Of a DNA stretch of 64,000 nt, positions 1 through 7,538 are shown in pieces. The position numbers and the translations under genes were made by a program. Location: contig CANNFM010000003.1 of the NCBI GenBank assembly GCA_947503835.1, positions 124,001 to 188,000 on the forward strand, in the 5' to 3' direction. Under the pieces are notes generated by a model. The model searched no databases and was not told the origin of the DNA. It saw nothing but the letters and a program-made list of their open reading frames with translations. How positions within the stretch are numbered: position 1 is the first letter of the stretch; each line of letters begins with the position of its first letter. The stretch comes from an uncultured Aquimarina sp. GTDB lineage: Bacteria > Bacteroidota > Bacteroidia > Flavobacteriales > Flavobacteriaceae.

Positions 1-67
1 AAAAGTGGGCCGTTGCAAAAAAAAACGCGTTAACTATTACCCTTTTGGGCTGCAACAAAAAAGACCG
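1..67 (+). repeat. RHS junction repeat, copy 1
   Basis: These 67 bases are identical to 7899-7965. They span the GTG start and the first 21 codons of both orphan RHS genes, ending at the codons for QQKRP. Beyond this the two genes are similar but diverge at synonymous and other positions, up to the DPSGGS hinge. The sharp block of identity marks the place where tip cassettes appear to be joined or exchanged. The window begins exactly at this repeat, so its left extent is unknown. Confidence 0.8.
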
Positions 68-1123
68 AACATCCCGGTTAATGGACGTTCGCATGCATAC
101 CGATATAACAATACCGAGTTAGAGGAAGGTTTAGGGTTACAATGGTATGAAATGCCACTTAGATCCTTTGATCCTACCATAGCCCGTTGGAATCGTGTTG
201 ATCCGGTAACGCATTATACCTTATCTACGTATAACACGTTTGCGAATAATCCTATCTATTATGCTGACCCTAGTGGTGGAAGTCATAGTACTATAAAAGA
301 AGGACGATGGATGAGTGCCAGAGAATATACTTTAGATAGTAATGCTGGAGCAAGAGTAAGTTATAATTGGGATACCGAAAGATACGAAGATAGCAATGGA
401 GAAGAAGTTTCTTATGAAGAAGCTTTAGCAAGTATTGCTAATCCAAATGATTTTATTAGAATTAATACAGAAACTCTCAAAGCTGAAATTTTTGCAGATG
501 ATAATGATTATGATACCATAGAAACAGATGGTGAAATAAGCTATTCTCCTAAAGGAAATACAAGGGCACGTTTAGAAGCTGAAGGGTTTTTAATTAGAGA
601 TATAGAAGGAGTAGGTATGGGGGCCTTCGATAATGCTGTTTTAATGCTTTCGGGAGAAGCTGCATTTGCCTGGGTTCTAAGGAGTCTTAGAGGTGCATTG
701 GCAGGTTTAGTAGCAAAAGGATCAAAAAGTATAGATGATGTTTCAGCTAAGGTACTTAGTAAAGTAGAGGCTTCAGGTTTCTGGGGAGCAGGTAGTAATG
801 TAATCAGGTCGGTGTCTAGAAAGGGAATAAATAAAGTAGATAGGTTATTCCCTAACAGAAGTGCTGCAATGAATTGGGCTAGAAATCAACTAGGACATAA
901 CACTACTAAAATGTATAATAATTCTGGAAAATTAATAGGATGGAAGAACAAAGCTGGGGACTCCGTATATTGGGGACATGGTGATTGGGGTAAAGGTTTA
1001 GGGTCAAGTACTTTTCCCCACTTGAATTACAAAATAGGTAGCTCGAAAGGTCACTTATTTCTTGAAGATAAAATAATAAATAGAGGGATGTTAGATGCTT
1101 TTAAAAACTATTTTGGACTGTAA
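5..1123 (+). CDS. Orphan RHS core fragment with C-terminal toxin domain (tip 1)
   Basis: A short RHS protein of 372 aa. Residues 9-92 are the end of the RHS core ([26 protein letters not shown], the ARWNRVDP block, then the [12 protein letters not shown] hinge). After the hinge comes a variable tip that ends in an unfamiliar domain with histidines in HGDWG (325-329), FPHLNY (337-342) and GHLF (349-352), which could be a metal-dependent nuclease site. Full-length RHS genes in this phylum are far longer, so this is an orphan tip, or its 5' part lies before base 1. The start is GTG, identical in position to the second copy at 7903. The next gene follows after 6 bases and is the expected immunity partner. 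The toxin activity is inferred from RHS family architecture, not from a recognised toxin family. Confidence 0.75.
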   Translation: MGRCKKKRVNYYPFGLQQKRPNIPVNGRSHAYRYNNTELEEGLGLQWYEMPLRSFDPTIARWNRVDPVTHYTLSTYNTFANNPIYYADPSGGSHSTIKEGRWMSAREYTLDSNAGARVSYNWDTERYEDSNGEEVSYEEALASIANPNDFIRINTETLKAEIFADDNDYDTIETDGEISYSPKGNTRARLEAEGFLIRDIEGVGMGAFDNAVLMLSGEAAFAWVLRSLRGALAGLVAKGSKSIDDVSAKVLSKVEASGFWGAGSNVIRSVSRKGINKVDRLFPNRSAAMNWARNQLGHNTTKMYNNSGKLIGWKNKAGDSVYWGHGDWGKGLGSSTFPHLNYKIGSSKGHLFLEDKIINRGMLDAFKNYFGL

Positions 1124-1129
1124 ATTATT

Positions 1130-1543
1130 ATGAAATTAAAAGATATAATTAAGACAAGTGGAGATTCTTATTTAGAAAAATACGAATACTCTAAAGGTGT
1201 AGTAACACTTCAACTGGAATTAGATGAACTTGATAGAAAGATATTGATAAGTATAAAATCAAGCTTAATGGCATTTAATGTTCCCGAAATAAGTGAAAGG
1301 GCATACCGCACATGCTTTTTAGAGTTGATTGAATTATCAGATGTTTTAAGGTCTAATAATGGCATTTACATTGCATCAGAAGAGTTTGGCCAATTTATGA
1401 GAGAAAAACGTGAAAATTTAAATTTAGCTTATGGTTTAAGAGAAAAAGAAAATAGATTCATTTTTTCCTTATCAGGAAGTGAAAAATTAATTTCACTTAT
1501 TATTAGAAATGAAGAAGATATTAGTTTTCAATATATAGATTGA
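1130..1543 (+). CDS. Putative immunity protein for RHS tip 1
   Basis: A 137-aa acidic, soluble protein with no signal peptide or membrane segment. No family is recognised. It starts 6 bases after the RHS tip-1 stop, the standard position of a cognate immunity gene, which neutralises the toxin in the producing cell. It is followed at once by hairpin repeats and a terminator, so the toxin and this gene form a closed two-gene cassette. The role is inferred from position only. Confidence 0.6.
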   Translation: MKLKDIIKTSGDSYLEKYEYSKGVVTLQLELDELDRKILISIKSSLMAFNVPEISERAYRTCFLELIELSDVLRSNNGIYIASEEFGQFMREKRENLNLAYGLREKENRFIFSLSGSEKLISLIIRNEEDISFQYID

Positions 1544-1583
1544 TGCTAACCTGATAGCTCGGATATGATAGCCCCCGCTACAG

Positions 1584-1598
1584 CTAGTCTGTGACTAG
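1584..1598. repeat. REP-like hairpin with TGT loop
   Basis: Stem CTAGTC, loop TGT, stem GACTAG. It follows a block resembling GCTCGGATATGATAGC (1555-1572) and precedes a tail with GCGTATCTGAATAAGCAAG. It belongs to a family of hairpins with changing stem sequence and constant TGT/TGC loop seen at 1653, 9801, 9968, 10723, 12752, 13584 and 14861. Confidence 0.6.
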
Positions 1599-1631
1599 TG
1601 GCGTATCTGAATAAGCAAGAAAAGTAACGAT

Positions 1632-1700
1632 CCCGATCGCTCGGATATGATAGCGCGGAAATGTTTTCCGTGCCCGCTATGAGTAGGCGATATGAGTAAG
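1632..1700 (+). repeat. Partial REP-type element (left end plus hairpin)
   Basis: It begins with the CCCGATCGCTCGGATATGAT block that also begins the long elements at 13563 and 14840. It continues into a 9-bp stem hairpin at 1653-1673 (GCGCGGAAA, loop TGT, TTTCCGTGC) and a tail ending in TATGAGTAAG. Relative to the copy at 13584, both strands of the stem are changed together (GGAAA/TTTCC against GGATT/AATCC). The structure therefore seems to be what is kept. Only the left part of the element is present here. Confidence 0.65.
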
Positions 1701-1714
1701 AAAATACAAGAAAT

Positions 1715-1743
1715 AACCAGTTACATTTTGTGTGTAGCTGGTT
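1715..1743. terminator. Bidirectional terminator hairpin
   Basis: Arms AACCAGTTACA (1715-1725) and TGTAGCTGGTT (1733-1743) with a 7-base loop, followed by a T run on the plus strand. It sits between the convergent tip-1 immunity gene and the XRE gene. The same hairpin with its flanks (AAATACAAGAAATAACCAG) recurs at 13513-13541 after a different immunity gene, so it travels as a cassette end. Confidence 0.75.
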
Positions 1744-1745
1744 TT

Positions 1746-2072
1746 TTATGCAATAGACTTAAGTTTTACATTTTTGATTAGGGCATCAAGAGTATACAAG
1801 ATATGTTCTTTGTCCTGTTCGTTCATTTGCTGTACTTCGATGACACGTTTTAGAAGTTGATGATCTACTTCTACAGCTACTTTACCAATTAAGAAGTCCA
1901 GACTTACTTCTAATATATCTGCAATTTTAGCCGCTACTTCTATAGATGGTTTTACTTCATCCCGTTCGTAACGTCCAATAATATCGCCAGAGGTACCTAC
2001 TTTTTTACCCAAATCATTTTGAGAAAGCTTTTTTTGTTTACGTAGCTTGGTTATCTGCTGTCCTAGAGTCAT
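1746..2072 (-). CDS. XRE-family HTH repressor
   Basis: A 108-aa protein with a Cro/C1-type helix-turn-helix at residues 3-60 (LGQQITKLRKQKKLSQNDLG, then GTSGDIIGRYERDEVKPSIE), followed by a leucine-rich tail likely used for dimerisation. It is transcribed divergently from the ATPase/recombinase operon. The 150-bp gap holds two similar TGATAT-N2-ATATCA-type sites, one of them directly after the promoter of the rightward operon. This suggests a repressor that controls the recombination module and perhaps itself. Regulation is inferred. Confidence 0.85.
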   Translation of the reverse strand: MTLGQQITKLRKQKKLSQNDLGKKVGTSGDIIGRYERDEVKPSIEVAAKIADILEVSLDFLIGKVAVEVDHQLLKRVIEVQQMNEQDKEHILYTLDALIKNVKLKSIA

Positions 2073-2123
2073 ACCTAAAAGTCGTTAAAATGCTATATAT
2101 AATAAGGTTTAAGCAAATATAGC

Positions 2124-2137
2124 TGATATAAATATCA
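2124..2137. promoter_or_regulatory. Candidate XRE operator O1
   Basis: A perfect palindrome, TGATATAAATATCA, upstream of the XRE gene on the side nearer that gene. It is similar to the site at 2188. Assignment to the neighbouring XRE protein is inferred from symmetry, duplication and position. Confidence 0.6.
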
Positions 2138-2156
2138 CAACAAAGATATATAAACC

Positions 2157-2187
2157 TTGTTTAAATCTGATAAATGTTTTAGTTTTG
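2157..2187 (+). promoter_or_regulatory. Promoter of the ATPase/recombinase operon
   Basis: A TTG at 2157-2159 lies 20 bases before TAGTTTTG (2180-2187), which matches the Bacteroidota -7 consensus TAnnTTTG. The predicted transcript would start about 25-30 bases before the ATG at 2221. The second operator begins at the next base. Confidence 0.6.
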
Positions 2188-2201
2188 TGATATATATGTC
2201 A
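2188..2201. promoter_or_regulatory. Candidate XRE operator O2
   Basis: TGATATATATGTCA, a near-palindrome similar to O1, placed directly after the -7 element so that binding would block transcription of the recombinase operon. O1 and O2 start 64 bases apart. Confidence 0.55.
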
Positions 2202-2220
2202 GATAATAAACTTTTCAACA

Positions 2221-3789
2221 ATGCTTGATACGACCCACCCAAACAACTATACGTATATCACTCGCCATCTAGAACTCTCAATATTAGGCGGTATTAAATT
2301 GAATCATTTAGACAGTCTACGGGTTACGGTAAGTATTAACAAAGTAGATCATCATATAAAACTTAGGCACAATGTAGATTTATATAACGATAATCAGGTA
2401 GAGAAGTTGGTTAGAAAAGTAGCTGAGCGTATCGAGATCGGTACCAGTATCGTTCGCAATGTATTACAAAACCTAACCAACGAGTTAGAGCAATACCGCT
2501 TAGAGCAGTTAGAAGCTGATGAGCAGGAAGCTCCTGCACGCGAATTATCATCATCAGAAGAAAAGAAAGCTATCAAGTTTTTACAATCCAAAGATTTGTT
2601 TAAAAAGACCAATGATCTGATAGGACAAAGTGGAGTGATCGGAGAAGAAACTAACCGACTGTTAATGTATCTGATCTTTACCAGTCGTAAAAGCAGAAAC
2701 CCTCTGCATTGTATCAGTCTTGGAAGTTCAGGCGTTGGTAAAACACATCTGCAATCTAAAGTAGCCGAACTGATCCCCGATCATGAAAAGGTAGAGATTA
2801 CCGTACTGTCTGAAAATGCTTTTTATTACTTTAACCGTACAGAACTTAGAAACAAACTCATCCTAATCGAAGATCTAGATGGTGCAGAAAGTGTACTCTA
2901 CCCATTACGAGAATTACAATCTAAACGCAGAATTACTAAAACGGTGGTACATAAAGATCGAAAAGGCACCACCAAAACGATACACTTAACCGTTGAAGGT
3001 CCTGTAAGTGTTGCAGGGTGTACCACACAGGAGAGTATCTACGAAGATAATAGCAACCGAAGCTTTTTGCTCTATATCGATGAATCACAGGAGCAGGACA
3101 ATAAGATTATGCACTATCAGCGATTGATTAGCGCAGGCAAGGTCAATATAGAAGTCGAGATTAAAGCCAAAGATTTTTTACAAGGAGTACAAATGCTCTT
3201 ACAACCTATAAAAGTGATCAATCCGTATGCAGAATATTTAGACTTACCACGATCTGTATTTAAGCCACGAAGGACAAACTCACACTATTTACAATTTATA
3301 GAAGCCATTACTTTTTACAAACAATATCAAAGAGAGAAAAAATATGATAAGCAAACAGGTGAAGAATATATTGAAACCTCGATCGAAGATATAAAAGAAG
3401 CGGGCGAGATTATTAAAGAAGTATTGTTACGTAAAAGTGATACGATTACGGGAGCTACCCGAAATCATTTAGAACGCCTCAAGGAATATTTAGAAGCTAA
3501 TACCCAAACGACTTTTACTAATGCTGAAATCCGTAGGAACTTACGAGTAAAGGAAACTACATTACGCAGATATAACAAACAGCTACTAGAAGAAGGTTAT
3601 ATCAAACGTATTAAGAATGCCAAAACCAAGAGTTATTGCTTCGAGATTATTGATATTGACGAATACACAAACCTTAAAGCACAAATAAATAGTGTATTAG
3701 ATACTTGTCTGCATCGACTTGATGCCGCCAACTCGCCACAAGCTCGCCACCACCCTAATGGCGAGGTTAACAAAAAGAAAGCTAGTTAG
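2221..3789 (+). CDS. P-loop ATPase with C-terminal winged-helix-like region, recombination-module protein
   Basis: A 522-aa cytoplasmic protein. Residues 168-175 are a Walker A motif (GSSGVGKT) and about 213-220 a Walker B-like strand (LILIEDLD), with a conserved-looking CTTQES segment after it. Roughly residues 425-480 (TFTNAEIRRNLRVKETTLRR...LLEEGYIKRI) read as a DNA-binding helix-turn-helix. The layout resembles primase-associated or AAA+-type ATPases of mobile elements; I cannot name the exact family. Two tyrosine recombinase genes follow directly, so it probably acts with them on DNA. It is controlled by the divergent XRE gene through the 2188 operator. Confidence 0.65.
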   Translation: MLDTTHPNNYTYITRHLELSILGGIKLNHLDSLRVTVSINKVDHHIKLRHNVDLYNDNQVEKLVRKVAERIEIGTSIVRNVLQNLTNELEQYRLEQLEADEQEAPARELSSSEEKKAIKFLQSKDLFKKTNDLIGQSGVIGEETNRLLMYLIFTSRKSRNPLHCISLGSSGVGKTHLQSKVAELIPDHEKVEITVLSENAFYYFNRTELRNKLILIEDLDGAESVLYPLRELQSKRRITKTVVHKDRKGTTKTIHLTVEGPVSVAGCTTQESIYEDNSNRSFLLYIDESQEQDNKIMHYQRLISAGKVNIEVEIKAKDFLQGVQMLLQPIKVINPYAEYLDLPRSVFKPRRTNSHYLQFIEAITFYKQYQREKKYDKQTGEEYIETSIEDIKEAGEIIKEVLLRKSDTITGATRNHLERLKEYLEANTQTTFTNAEIRRNLRVKETTLRRYNKQLLEEGYIKRIKNAKTKSYCFEIIDIDEYTNLKAQINSVLDTCLHRLDAANSPQARHHPNGEVNKKKAS

Positions 3790-3829
3790 TTATAGTAACT
3801 CGCCAAGGAATCACAAAAAAGACATACCG

Positions 3830-4759
3830 ATGAAAAAATTAAAGCTAAAACATCATAGCTATAGGACACTATTGTCCTCATTTAAAGACTGGTTAGATAT
3901 ACTTGGTTATGCAGAAACCACGGTGTATAACTTGCCAAATCACCTGCAAGAGTTTTTTTACTGGTTAGAGGGTCAAGGGTACAGGGATATACACCATATC
4001 ACTACCCAAGATGTAAAGGAGTATTATAATCAGCTTACTCAAAGAGCTAATGAAACCCGATATGGAGCACTTAGTAAATCCTATCTCAATAAACACCAAC
4101 AAGCACTTAAGAAGTTTAGAGAATATTTAATACAACATAATGTGAAATCACCCTTGAGGGTGCATCTAAAAAGTGAGACCAACCCCACCGAAGAAAAGAT
4201 CGATATCCTTACCCAATCAGAAATCAAAGAACTCTTTACAGCTACTGGATATAGCCATACCAAGAAATGTATAAGACTTAGAGATAAAGCGATTTTAACG
4301 ATATGTTACAGTTGTGGATTACGTAGAAATGAAGCCGTTAGTCTTGATGTAAAAGATATCCTTTTTGATAAAGAACGTGTACATGTTCGTAAGGGTAAGA
4401 ATTATAAAGAACGTTTTGTACCTCTAAATCCTTATAATCTACGCGTATTAGAAGATTATATCTACGAGGGCAGACCAGAGTTTTATAATGCTAGTACTAC
4501 CGAAGCTTTATTTATTAGTCAGCAAGGAAATCGTCTGCAGGGAATGTCTTTTGCTAATCGTCTTAAAGCAATGATAGCAGTAACAGAGAATCAAAATATC
4601 ATTGATAAAGACATCACGCTACATACCTTACGTCACTCTATCGCCACACATTTATTACAAAGAGATGTACCACTGGAAAGTATCAAAACTTTTTTAGGGC
4701 ATAGTTCTTTAGAAAGCACACAAATATATACTCATATCTTAAAAAGTAACACCTTATGA
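3830..4759 (+). CDS. Tyrosine recombinase (XerC/D-type), catalytic member of a pair
   Basis: A 309-aa site-specific recombinase. It has an N-terminal SAM-like core-binding domain (about 1-105) and a catalytic domain with the Arg of CGLRRNEA, a Lys in VRKGKNYKERFVP, His-x-x-Arg in HTLRHS, LGHSS and the nucleophile Tyr in STQIYTH, so all canonical residues are present. I chose the ATG at 3830, which matches the family N-terminus; an upstream in-frame start would overlap the ATPase gene. Its stop overlaps the next start (ATGA), so the two recombinases are translationally coupled. It may move this module or rearrange nearby RHS cassettes. Confidence 0.88.
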   Translation: MKKLKLKHHSYRTLLSSFKDWLDILGYAETTVYNLPNHLQEFFYWLEGQGYRDIHHITTQDVKEYYNQLTQRANETRYGALSKSYLNKHQQALKKFREYLIQHNVKSPLRVHLKSETNPTEEKIDILTQSEIKELFTATGYSHTKKCIRLRDKAILTICYSCGLRRNEAVSLDVKDILFDKERVHVRKGKNYKERFVPLNPYNLRVLEDYIYEGRPEFYNASTTEALFISQQGNRLQGMSFANRLKAMIAVTENQNIIDKDITLHTLRHSIATHLLQRDVPLESIKTFLGHSSLESTQIYTHILKSNTL

Positions 4760-5622
4760 AATACAATGAATACTTAAAAGAACAAGGCTACACCGATAGT
4801 AGTATCCAAACTTATCTAAGAGAAATCCATCTTTTTACCCAATGGTGTAAAAAACAAGGTGCTACGGTGAGTTCTATTGATTATAAAACTAGCTTAAAAT
4901 ATATCAAACACTTAACCAGAAAAGGCAACAGTAAAAAGACTGTAAATCATAAACTAGGCAGTCTAAAAACCTATTTTGCCTACCTGATTGGTGAGAGCTA
5001 CAGAACAGATAATCCTTTGGATAATGTTGTAGTACGAGGAGTAACAAGAGGTATATCACATACGTTATTAGACCCTGAAGAACTGGAAGACTTGTATTAT
5101 TCTTATGAAGGTGGCAATACTAGATCAAAACGCAATAAAGTCATTGTTGGATTATTGGTCTATCAAGGATTACATACTTTAGACCTAAAACACTTACGAG
5201 TAGAGCATCTACAACTACAAAAAGGGAAACTTTACGTGTCTGGCAAAGCCAAGAGTAATGCACGAGAGTTAGACCTCAAACCCTGGCAAATCATGGAGTT
5301 TATGGAGTATACCAATGAAGTTAGGTATGTGCTACTGAAACGTACAAAAAACTGTAGGGATCATCAGCAACTCTTTCCGTATAACGATGATCGATTTACG
5401 ATGTTAGAGTACTTACTTAAAAAGCTAAAAGGTTATAATCAAAAAGTAAAGAGCATACAGCAAATCAGAGCCAGTGTGATTACAAACTGGTTATCACAAT
5501 ACAACCTTAGAAAAGTACAATACCTGGCAGGGCACAGATATATTAGTTCTACAGAACGATATCTGCAAGATGATTTAGAAAACTTACATGAGATGATTAA
5601 TAACTTTCATCCGATACACTAA
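4756..5622 (+). CDS. Tyrosine recombinase-like protein with altered active site
   Basis: A 288-aa paralogue-like partner of the preceding recombinase. The C-terminal half aligns by eye with the catalytic fold and keeps AGHRYISSTERYLQ (His and nucleophile Tyr) and the Arg of QQIRAS. The first catalytic Arg seems replaced (QGLHTLDL where GLR is expected) and the His of HxxR is Gln. It could be a structural or regulatory subunit that forms a heteromer with the 3830 recombinase, or it may catalyse only one strand exchange. It overlaps the upstream gene by 4 bases. Confidence 0.8.
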   Translation: MKYNEYLKEQGYTDSSIQTYLREIHLFTQWCKKQGATVSSIDYKTSLKYIKHLTRKGNSKKTVNHKLGSLKTYFAYLIGESYRTDNPLDNVVVRGVTRGISHTLLDPEELEDLYYSYEGGNTRSKRNKVIVGLLVYQGLHTLDLKHLRVEHLQLQKGKLYVSGKAKSNARELDLKPWQIMEFMEYTNEVRYVLLKRTKNCRDHQQLFPYNDDRFTMLEYLLKKLKGYNQKVKSIQQIRASVITNWLSQYNLRKVQYLAGHRYISSTERYLQDDLENLHEMINNFHPIH

Positions 5623-5628
5623 ATTATT

Positions 5629-5820
5629 ATGAGCCAAGAAAAAGACATCAGAATCCCTGTAAATAACTGGGTAGAGCGCGAAGAGCTACAAAATACCTTA
5701 GTTGAGATCATCAGCATACTTAATAAACAAGAAGATACAGAAACCATGCACAGATGTATTTACTGGCTTAGTAAAATCTTACTGTTTAGTGAGTTCCCGA
5801 AAGAAATAGAAAACGAATAA
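5629..5820 (+). CDS. Small accessory protein of the recombinase operon
   Basis: A 63-aa protein (RIPVNNWVEREELQNTLVEI...) that starts 6 bases after the second recombinase and is probably co-transcribed with it. It has no recognised domain and no membrane segment. Small proteins in this position are often directionality or accessory factors, but nothing in the sequence proves it. Confidence 0.5.
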   Translation: MSQEKDIRIPVNNWVEREELQNTLVEIISILNKQEDTETMHRCIYWLSKILLFSEFPKEIENE

Positions 5821-5832
5821 ATAATATTAAAC

Positions 5833-5840
5833 TATCTTTG
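5833..5840 (+). promoter_or_regulatory. -7 element for the toxin-antitoxin pair
   Basis: TATCTTTG matches TAnnTTTG. Transcription would start near 5847, after the ATG at 5843 but before the ATG at 5864. This supports 5864 as the true antitoxin start. Confidence 0.45.
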
Positions 5841-5863
5841 TTATGAATGTAAAACTGAGAATT

Positions 5864-6109
5864 ATGGGAGCATTAGAGTTAAGAGACACAATGCTTAAAT
5901 ACATTAATACAGCAGATGAACGCTTGTTAAAAGTATTAAAAGCAGTTGTAGAGAGTTATCGTGAAGATGAAACTGTAGCCTATACCGTAGAAGGAAACCC
6001 ATTAACAAAATCCGAATATCGTCAAGATTTATTAGATGCTGAATCAGAAATAGAGCGAGGCGAATATACTACACAAGAGGATTTAGAAAAAGAATCAGAA
6101 AACTGGTAA
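5864..6109 (+). CDS. Antitoxin of a type II toxin-antitoxin pair
   Basis: An 81-aa protein from the ATG at 5864 (MGALELRDTMLKYINTADER). An alternative start at 5843 adds 7 residues but lies before the predicted transcript start. The sequence resembles Bacteroidota antitoxins of ParE/RelE systems: an N-terminal helical segment, then LTKSEYRQDLLDAESEIERG and a C-terminal acidic tail that would wrap the toxin. Its stop abuts the toxin ATG with no gap, as expected for coupled synthesis. It probably stabilises the surrounding mobile region. Confidence 0.75.
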   Translation: MGALELRDTMLKYINTADERLLKVLKAVVESYREDETVAYTVEGNPLTKSEYRQDLLDAESEIERGEYTTQEDLEKESENW

Positions 6110-6415
6110 ATGAGTACACTGAAGGTTATTTGGTCAAATAAAGCCAAAGCACAACTAAAATCTATTCACGATTATATAAAATATAAGAAAAAGAGTCCAC
6201 AGGGTGCTGCAAATGTTAGAAAAGATATTTTACAAGCCAGTCGAGACATTGTTTTTGAAAAGCAATATCAAGAGGATGAAATCCAACCAGAATATCGGAG
6301 AATAGTTGTTCGACATTATAAATTATTATACAAAGAAAAAGACGGTAAGATTTTAATACTTCGGCTTTTTGATACCTATCAAAGTACCGAAAGACAATTA
6401 AAAGATAAGTACTAG
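6110..6415 (+). CDS. ParE/RelE-family toxin
   Basis: A 101-aa protein with the fold signature of RelE/ParE toxins: an N-terminal WSNKAKAQLKSIHDYI helix pair, then strands around PEYRRIVVRHYKLLYKE and ILILRLFDTYQS. The family acts either on gyrase (ParE) or on ribosome-bound mRNA (RelE); the sequence alone does not decide between them. It is the last gene of the operon before a strong terminator. Confidence 0.82.
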   Translation: MSTLKVIWSNKAKAQLKSIHDYIKYKKKSPQGAANVRKDILQASRDIVFEKQYQEDEIQPEYRRIVVRHYKLLYKEKDGKILILRLFDTYQSTERQLKDKY

Positions 6416-6424
6416 AAATATAAT

Positions 6425-6450
6425 CCCGAATCGTAAAGGTTCGGGCTTTT
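6425..6450 (+). terminator. Rho-independent terminator after the toxin gene
   Basis: Stem CCCGAA (6425-6430) and TTCGGG (6440-6445) followed by CTTTTTG. It closes the recombinase/toxin-antitoxin region. Confidence 0.75.
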
Positions 6451-6784
6451 TGTTTTTATAGATAAAATAGCCAAGTGTCTCCCTTCGGTCGGATCATTAT
6501 TATGGGCGCATCAAAAAAGCTTTGCCCATAAGCTGCAATAAGGTGTTCCTTCGTCACGCCACAAGCTATTTTTTGTTATTCCACAAGTGCTGAAAAAAGC
6601 ACTTATTCCATACCGTTGCAACTCCCTCGCCTTCGGTCGGTAGTCTCCACTACAAATAAATAGCCTTGCTCTGTTCCTCCATCACCCGTAGCTACTCTTG
6701 TGCTTAACAACAAAAGGTACGCTTCGCTGTGAGTTATTTAAGCACAACTGCTACTTCATGGGCTACGCCGCTGGGTCGCAACCT

Positions 6785-6838
6785 AGATGATTTTTTGTGA
6801 AGCCAATATTGTTAAATCAAGGTCGCAAAAAATCATCT
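6785..6838. repeat. 13-bp perfect inverted repeat
   Basis: AGATGATTTTTTG at 6785-6797 and its exact complement at 6826-6838, with a 28-base spacer. Part of the structured stretch between the toxin gene and the orphan gene at 7073. Confidence 0.7.
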
Positions 6839-6948
6839 GGCACACAATCGCTTTACCAAGCTCTTTTTGTGTGTCGGTTGCTCCGCTACGCTTTGGCTAC
6901 GCCTTTGTTTTTGCGTACACGCAGTATCTTCAATCGCCAGATGGCTAT

Positions 6949-7012
6949 GATTACTATTAAAGTGGAAGGTCGGCAGCAACAGCCGTTGCGCACTTCCACT
7001 TTAATAGTAATC
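6949..7012. repeat. 20-bp perfect inverted repeat with nested hairpin
   Basis: Arms GATTACTATTAAAGTGGAAG (6949-6968) and its exact complement (6993-7012). The 24-base spacer holds a second hairpin, GCAAC (6976-6980) and GTTGC (6985-6989). The very long, perfect arms stand out from every other dyad in the window. Confidence 0.8.
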
Positions 7013-7072
7013 TTTAATATAACACGAAGGAAAAATATCTATCTTTAATTAGTTAATTAGAACTAATGTGTT

Positions 7073-7483
7073 ATGACAAGTAAAAACAAAAAGATAATAT
7101 TAAGAAAAAAGATAGAAAAAAAATTATCAGAACTATCAAAAAGTGTTGATCGTCAGTTAACTAGTATTGAATCTTTTAAGCGAATTAAACTACAGCAGTT
7201 TTTGGATAAGTTTGCAAATAGCTTTGAATTAGAAGAATTAAGACAGAAAAATAGAACCTTGTTTGATTATAAAACTGCTAAAACTATTTACCCAGAAGAA
7301 GTTCCATTGGACGATAAAACAAAAGACACTTTATTAAAATTCACCTTAGAATCTAAGCCGATGGAATTAATAGATATAGGAAAAGATTTTGTTGTAGTAG
7401 TTTTTGAAAATCAAATCGATAAAGAATCTGAGATAATGATCATTGAATTATCAGATGAAATACAAATTTTAATATCTGAATAA
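7073..7483 (+). CDS. Hypothetical protein, possible orphan immunity gene
   Basis: A 136-aa charged, soluble protein (KKIILRKKIEKKLSELSKSV at the start, VVVVFENQIDKESEIMIIEL near the end). No family is recognised. It lies alone between the hairpin-rich stretch and the second RHS tip, ends in its own terminator, and has the size and AT-rich composition of the nearby immunity genes. It may be an immunity gene that outlived its toxin, but this rests on context. Confidence 0.5.
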   Translation: MTSKNKKIILRKKIEKKLSELSKSVDRQLTSIESFKRIKLQQFLDKFANSFELEELRQKNRTLFDYKTAKTIYPEEVPLDDKTKDTLLKFTLESKPMELIDIGKDFVVVVFENQIDKESEIMIIELSDEIQILISE

Positions 7484-7538
7484 CTTCAAAAGTGGAATAG
7501 CGAAAGGATGGAGCGCAGAGGCTCTTCCGCTTTTGAAG
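7484..7538 (+). terminator. Long hairpin after the 7073 gene
   Basis: CTTCAAAAGTGG (7484-7495) pairs with CCGCTTTTGAAG (7527-7538) with one mismatch. The stem begins directly after the stop codon and there is no long T run, so termination strength is uncertain. Confidence 0.5.

Larger units (their letters stand above)
6451..7047. other. Hairpin-rich, G+C-rich non-coding stretch
   Basis: About 600 bases without a credible gene. Base composition is richer in G+C than the surroundings, with recurring short words such as CCTTCGGTCGG, TACGCTTCGCT and GCTACGCC. Inverted repeats include AAGTGCT/AGCACTT (6585-6604), a 13-bp pair (6785-6797 with 6826-6838) and a 20-bp pair (6949-6968 with 6993-7012). 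This resembles a structured RNA, an attachment or transfer region, or a recombination target. Long open frames here have no family resemblance and run through the hairpins. Confidence 0.55.

Noticed and set aside
3719..3829. Upstream start for the first tyrosine recombinase
   Set aside because: It would overlap the ATPase gene by 71 bases and add a proline/arginine-rich stretch not found in the family; 3830 fits better.
2221..5622. Classical Tn554-like or three-recombinase (RIT) element
   Set aside because: Only two recombinases are present, preceded by an ATPase and not a third recombinase, and no terminal repeats bounding the set were found.
6797..7048. 83-codon open frame in the hairpin-rich stretch
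   Set aside because: It runs through two long inverted repeats, has no recognisable domain and its composition follows the non-coding stretch.
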